Source: Silurus meridionalis (lineage: Eukaryota > Chordata > Actinopteri > Siluriformes > Siluridae). Taken from it: 64,000 nucleotides of DNA. The notes beneath the pieces were generated by a model that was not told the DNA's origin, did no database searches, and saw only the letters and a list, made by a program, of their open reading frames with translations. The translations under genes and the position numbers were made by a program. Numbering within the stretch: the stretch's first letter is position 1; each line of letters opens with the position of its first letter. Positions 59,481-64,000 of the stretch are shown in pieces. The DNA lies in NCBI RefSeq assembly GCF_014805685.1, contig NC_060909.1:4520792-4584791 (forward strand), given 5' to 3'.

Positions 59481-60899
59481 TGGTCATGTCAACGCTTAAA
59501 ACAATCTCAGTATCAGGTAAACATATAAGGTTTGTTTTTTTGTTGCAGCAAATCACACAATGCGTCTTTTCCAAATTACATTTATACCCGGCTTGTCTTG
59601 TTCCTCATTTGTTGCAGTGCCTACGGTTTGGAACATCCTCAGTATAGATGTTTTAAAAAGTCATCAGCACTTAATTGCAAATCAAACTTTAAATCTATTC
59701 GAAAATCTCGTCTTACCAAACCTCAAATGGCCCAACGAATATTAAAAACTTTAGCTAAGCACCACTAATGTGGTACTAACAAGTCTAAAAACAGTCCTTC
59801 ATAAAATAAACCAAAAAAATTATATTTATAGTGTCATTGATTTTTGCATGAAAAAGCTGACCATTGGGCCAGCATTTTTACAAAAAGTAAAAAAAGAAAT
59901 CTCGATGTTGACACTGAATTTGATTCCACTCTATCAGTCACCCCATTCCCACCACCCGCATATACCTCTGTACCCATGTACATCACCCTTAAAAACAGAT
60001 ATTTTAATCTCAACCTGGAGCAGCAAACAGGTTTCATATATTTAACATTAACATTTTATAGATGAAACTACTGTATGTTTAGTTATAACCCCAAATGCAT
60101 TTCGATTCTATCTTACATTTGTAAGTCTAAATAAAAGAAAAATGAATATCAGCTCGCAGGTCCATGATTATAATTATTATTATTGTATTATTGCAATAAT
60201 ACAATTGTATTATTGAAATTATGGGTTCATCTTTGGAACAATAATGTAAACTATCAAGAAAAGAAAATGAGAATGGCCTTGTGGTATGGCATGTGGGACC
60301 AAACACTACAAATAACTAGTTTGTTTATTTGGAAAAGCTTGCGTTGGACATGAGGGAGATGTAAACAAATCTAGATATATTATTTGGTACAAAATTGTAC
60401 AAGAAATTAGGTTTAGTTGTAACCCGAAATGCATTTCGCTTCTAGCTTACTTTAGAATCACACAGCTTATGAAGTGTAAGCTTAAAAATTATAATAATAA
60501 TAACACGAAGTAATAACATCAGCTAGCAGGTACATGATTATAATTGTCATTATAATGACTTGTGGGACCAAACAGTACACATAACTTCTACTTTGTTCAT
60601 TTGGAGAAGCTTGTGTATTACGCATGAGGGAGATGTAACCAAATCTGGATATGTTATTTGGAACTAACTCATGTTTTAAAATGATACACACTATGAGGCT
60701 ATTTGTGCCATGGAATCGTGATCTCGGTGGATTCAACAAAAAAGTTTTGCGAATACATAGACAGACCATATTCAGTACCATGGAATTTCTAGTGGTTCCC
60801 ATTAACTGTCTGTCAACCAGCAGCTCGTTGTTTTGCATTAGGGTACCAATTTGTTAATCTTTTCAGAAATCAAACCAACCAGATTCTTTGTAATAATTA
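59481..60899. other. Putative intron, mostly unique
   Basis: A local duplication is visible: attataattattat...cttgtggtatggc...aacac(t)acaaataacta at 60160-60420 and a diverged second version at 60480-60690 (ggaccaaaca, ggaaaagcttg/ggagaagcttg, gagggagatgtaa.caaatct). Confidence 0.5.
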
Positions 60900-60907
60900 T
60901 TGCAGCA

Positions 60908-61673
60908 CAGTGGTGAACAGCAATGAAATTAATATAATTAGTTACATAACTCAAGTAGCATTTTAATGTATCTGTACTTTACTTAAGTGTTTCCATTTGG
61001 AGAGACTTTTACTTTAACTTCACAACATTTCATAGTCAAATATCTTCCTTTTGACTCAACTACATTTTGCGAAATCAGTCGTTCCTTTTTATTTAGGAGT
61101 GGATAAAAACCTCAGCAAGCACGCAGCAAGACACCAATCAGGGTAGAGCTCATGCTTCGTTTTGAACTTGTATTGCTTGGCAATCGGTGTATCTACTTAT
61201 CACCAACATACAGACCAGCGTCAGTTCAACAGCAAGCAGAACATTTTGAGATGAATAAATAATGAAAAAAACTCCTCATTCGAATTCGCCACAACACCCG
61301 TGGCCTGATTTGTGGTGATTTTTATTGAAGTAGTTAAAAAGAATGTTTGGGGCTCATGAAAATTTTATTAGATATCAATCAGTGTTTGACCCATTAATAT
61401 CATTCTATTAATAAATCAGTGTGCTGAGAGTCATTTTGAGTCTTTTCACATAAACTAAGTTGATTAAGTAAAGAGTCATGGGACAAAAATGAAAATTGGA
61501 AAATTATAGCCATAATAAATCATAGTACTTTGGATACTTAAGTACATTTGAAGGAAAATACTTTTGTTCTTTTACTCAGGTGAAAGATTAAAGGGACACT
61601 TTTACCGGAGTCATATTTTACCTACTGGATCTCTACTTTAACTCAAGTGGTATATGTATTCTGTCCACCACTG
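60908..61673. mobile_element. hAT-like element, compact copy
   Basis: Ends cagtggtgaacag and ctgtccaccactg are inverted. A perfect 8-bp duplication ttgcagca flanks both sides (60900-60907; 61674-61681). No transposase frame. Confidence 0.85.
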
Positions 61674-62399
61674 TTGCAGCATAATAATAACTGCCACACC
61701 CCTCTAACTCTACCTCAGTTTTCAATCCGAATACAAATACAGATATGAATAATTGTTTGCAAAAAAATTGTGATTTCATTCATTTTTTCTTTTATCATAT
61801 TCTACTTTATACAAATTGATGTCTACTTTCATATGATATTGCTATTTGGATTGTATAAAAATCCAAATGGGTTTTCAAGATTTTCTATGTATATTTAGAT
61901 AAAAAATAACCAATTAAAAAAACTATTTCATTTGCATGAGTGTTAATCGCAACACGGTTTTAATACTTAAATATTTTTTTTTGCTGAACTAGAGTTTTAT
62001 TACAATTATACTATACAGACATGTGAGAGAAATAGTTACATGATGCAGCTGTCGGATATAAGCACAGGGTTTGGTACCGAAAGAATACAGTAGTGTGAGC
62101 GGAACGGTTTTGGAAAACACTCGATACTGTGCATTGTTATGCTGGTGGCATCGAGTTCCTGCTGTGAACGAAACTCGGGGAAATATTGGCCAGCACCATT
62201 ACTCTGTTAGTGACTCAGAAAAGGGTTGTTTCTTGTGCACGGTATTTATTACGAAAACAACGCAGTCGTAAGAAGACGTGCAGACGGCCCATTGTAAACA
62301 ACATTTGTTGGCGACTCGCAGGAAAACAGATTCAGTGTGGTCTTCGAAAGTGTAAAGGCCACATGGCTTGTGAACTGGCAACCCGGCACACAAAGCCTG

Positions 62400-62570
62400 G
62401 GTAGAGAGCTAATGCTTAATTACCCATGCCTAATTATGTTACATTTCTAATGCACAGCTTTTGTTTCATTAAATGCTGGGGGTCTAATGGAGCACGGACT
62501 GGAGCTTTAAGCCATTATTGAGTTTTAAATGATCGTTCTTTTATAATGTTGAGCATTTTAATCAACTGAA
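62400..62570. promoter_or_regulatory. Candidate conserved non-coding element in putative intron 1
   Basis: gctaatgcttaattacccat, gcctaattatgttac and cattaaatgctgggggtcta give six TAAT cores within 170 bases, with no repeat signature. Confidence 0.25.
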
Positions 62571-62632
62571 AATGAAAACCTAAGGCAAATATCCAAGTAT
62601 ACATTTATATTCCACATGTTTGCTGCTCCATA

Positions 62633-62690
62633 ATGGATGGATGGATGGATGAATGGATGGATGGATGGATGGATGGATAGATAGATAGAT
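62633..62690. repeat. (GGAT)n/(GATA)n microsatellite
   Basis: About ten GGAT units passing into GATA, adjoining the RTE-like fragment. Confidence 0.95.
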
Positions 62691-62870
62691 GTCTTTCCTC
62701 ACCACATCCATAGACCTCCTCCTTGGCCTTCCTTTTTTCCTCCTCACATTCTTCAAATGATGATGACCCCATGTCCCACCTCTGCAAATGACCAAACCAT
62801 CCCAATCTTGCTTATCTCACCTCGTCTTCAGAAAAGGTCCTCTCATAAACCGATTTCTAATCCTGTCAAC
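62690..62870 (-). pseudogene. RTE-like LINE fragment abutting a GGAT microsatellite
   Basis: The minus strand gives MGWFGHLQRWDMG and, after a frameshift, KNVRRKKGRPRRRSMDVVRK, the same region as 35700-35860. It ends at the (ggat)n tract (62633-62690), which replaces the normal 3' end. Confidence 0.7.

Positions 62871-62873
<3 letters not shown>

Positions 62874-62901
<28 letters not shown>
62874..62901. repeat. (TG)n microsatellite
   Basis: 14 TG units. Confidence 0.95.
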
Positions 62902-62904
<3 letters not shown>

Positions 62905-63399
62905 TGTGTTGGATTGACTTCAGATTGCCGTATTCATGTGTTCTGTCGTAACACAGGGCAAACTATGGAGCAGTTTGCCTTGAAGTCCTTTTTTTAGGAT
63001 AATTAGCAGTTCATTGCTCGTTATAGCTGGGCCTTTAGAAAAAAAAGTGCGGTTCAAAGGCAGTTGATGAACACGTCTGAACTGTGGGTCCTCATTAGCA
63101 TCGGCTTGTCTCTTAGTTAGCACCATGTGTTCTTTGTGTTTTGGACAGTTGGGTGGCTGTGATCTATAAGAGGGAGTCTTTAGTTCTGCTAATCAAACGA
63201 ATCAAACATAGATCGTGCTAACGTGAGTGACGTAAGTGGCGTCTATATCAAGCGAAAGTAAGAGAAAGATCCTTCCATTTTTAATTCTGGCTTGGTCTGC
63301 GGGTCAACTAATAAATCACCAGTGTATAAATGGTGTTATAAATTCATCCCCATCCCACCCGATCTTTTGCTTTCCCTTCTGTTTTCTTATTATTAATTA

Positions 63400-63560
63400 A
63401 TTACGCCTGGTGCATTGAGAGAATGCTGGGTGATTAGGATGTGTGGAGCTGTCACATGAGCCTTTGTACAGGTCCAGCAAACCAATTAGCCGCTGCTGAT
63501 AATTAGCATCCCGGCTGGATGCGCACATCAGGTGGTGTGAATGAGGACAAGCTGTGGGTT
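63400..63560. promoter_or_regulatory. Candidate conserved non-coding element in putative intron 1
   Basis: taattaattacgcctggtgc, caattagccgctgctgataa and ttagcatcccggctggatgc: balanced composition with clustered homeodomain-like sites. No ORF. Confidence 0.25.
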
Positions 63561-64000
63561 GGCACCCTATCACGTCTTCTTCTTTAGGGGATAGACAGAT
63601 CACAGCACGCTTCTTTCTATTCCTTCACATTTCTCCTCAGTGTGTCACCAGCTGCAGCGATCAGCGGCGGGTTAAAGCAACGCTTTGCTAGCCCCATCAG
63701 TGGCTTCAACAGTACCGTGACTTTGAGAAATGTTTAACGAACACATCCCAGTCCCATGATTTTTCCTGCTCCCTGCTGTCTCTGGGCAAGCTCTGTAGGC
63801 TTGATGGATTCCTTTTGGTCTTAGTGAGGCTACAGCAGTAGAGCATGTCATGCTGAGGTTCATTAGCTGGAATTGGAGCACATGTTCTGTGGGGTTTTTG
63901 CATGCAGAAATTTTAGCATGATGTGATTTTTACATTCATTTTGTATATATTGATAAATACTAAATATTAACTGATATTGATTAATTATAATAAAAATCGA

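Overview
This is a eukaryotic, almost certainly teleost fish, nuclear window. It is AT-rich and intergenic to intronic, crowded with microsatellites, and contains DNA-transposon and retroelement families typical of fish: DIRS-type tyrosine-recombinase retroelements, Tc1/mariner, pogo/Tigger, hAT, L2-like, Rex1-like and RTE-like LINEs, and tRNA-derived SINEs. I cannot fix the species from sequence alone. All assignments to repeat families come from recognised motifs and terminal structure, not from a database search.

The only convincing host gene is on the + strand at 31.5-32.93 kb. A GC-rich, CpG-rich promoter and leader runs into one large first coding exon (31940-32930). It encodes a signal peptide, two cadherin repeats and most of a third, and ends at a phase-1 splice donor (GTAAAG at 32931). 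Everything to its right would then be intron or regulatory DNA. I could not recognise a second exon. The leader carries two back-to-back upstream ORFs and a Z-DNA-prone CA/CG tract.

The left third (2.2-13.1 kb) is repeat-built. A 2.67 kb segment (4652-7318) is present again almost unchanged at 10394-13071, with a 3.07 kb 5'-truncated DIRS-like element between the copies. The DIRS right terminus abuts the second copy exactly at a point inside a hAT-type MITE. The same MITE is intact, with its 8-bp target duplication, at 4417-5138. The window therefore seems to hold an empty and a filled version of one insertion site. The simplest reading is two haplotypes joined in tandem by the assembly; the alternative is a real, very recent duplication. 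A second, internally deleted DIRS element lies on the minus strand at 26336-27709.

The rest holds DNA-transposon remnants with readable ends (TA or 8-bp target duplications), nested insertions, and two SINE/LINE pairs that share 3' tails. A few non-repetitive stretches rich in homeodomain-type sites (1.1-1.4, 43.6-43.8, 59.2-59.5, 62.4-62.6, 63.4-63.6 kb) may be conserved non-coding elements of the cadherin locus. No CRISPR array, operon, rRNA or functional tRNA gene is visible.
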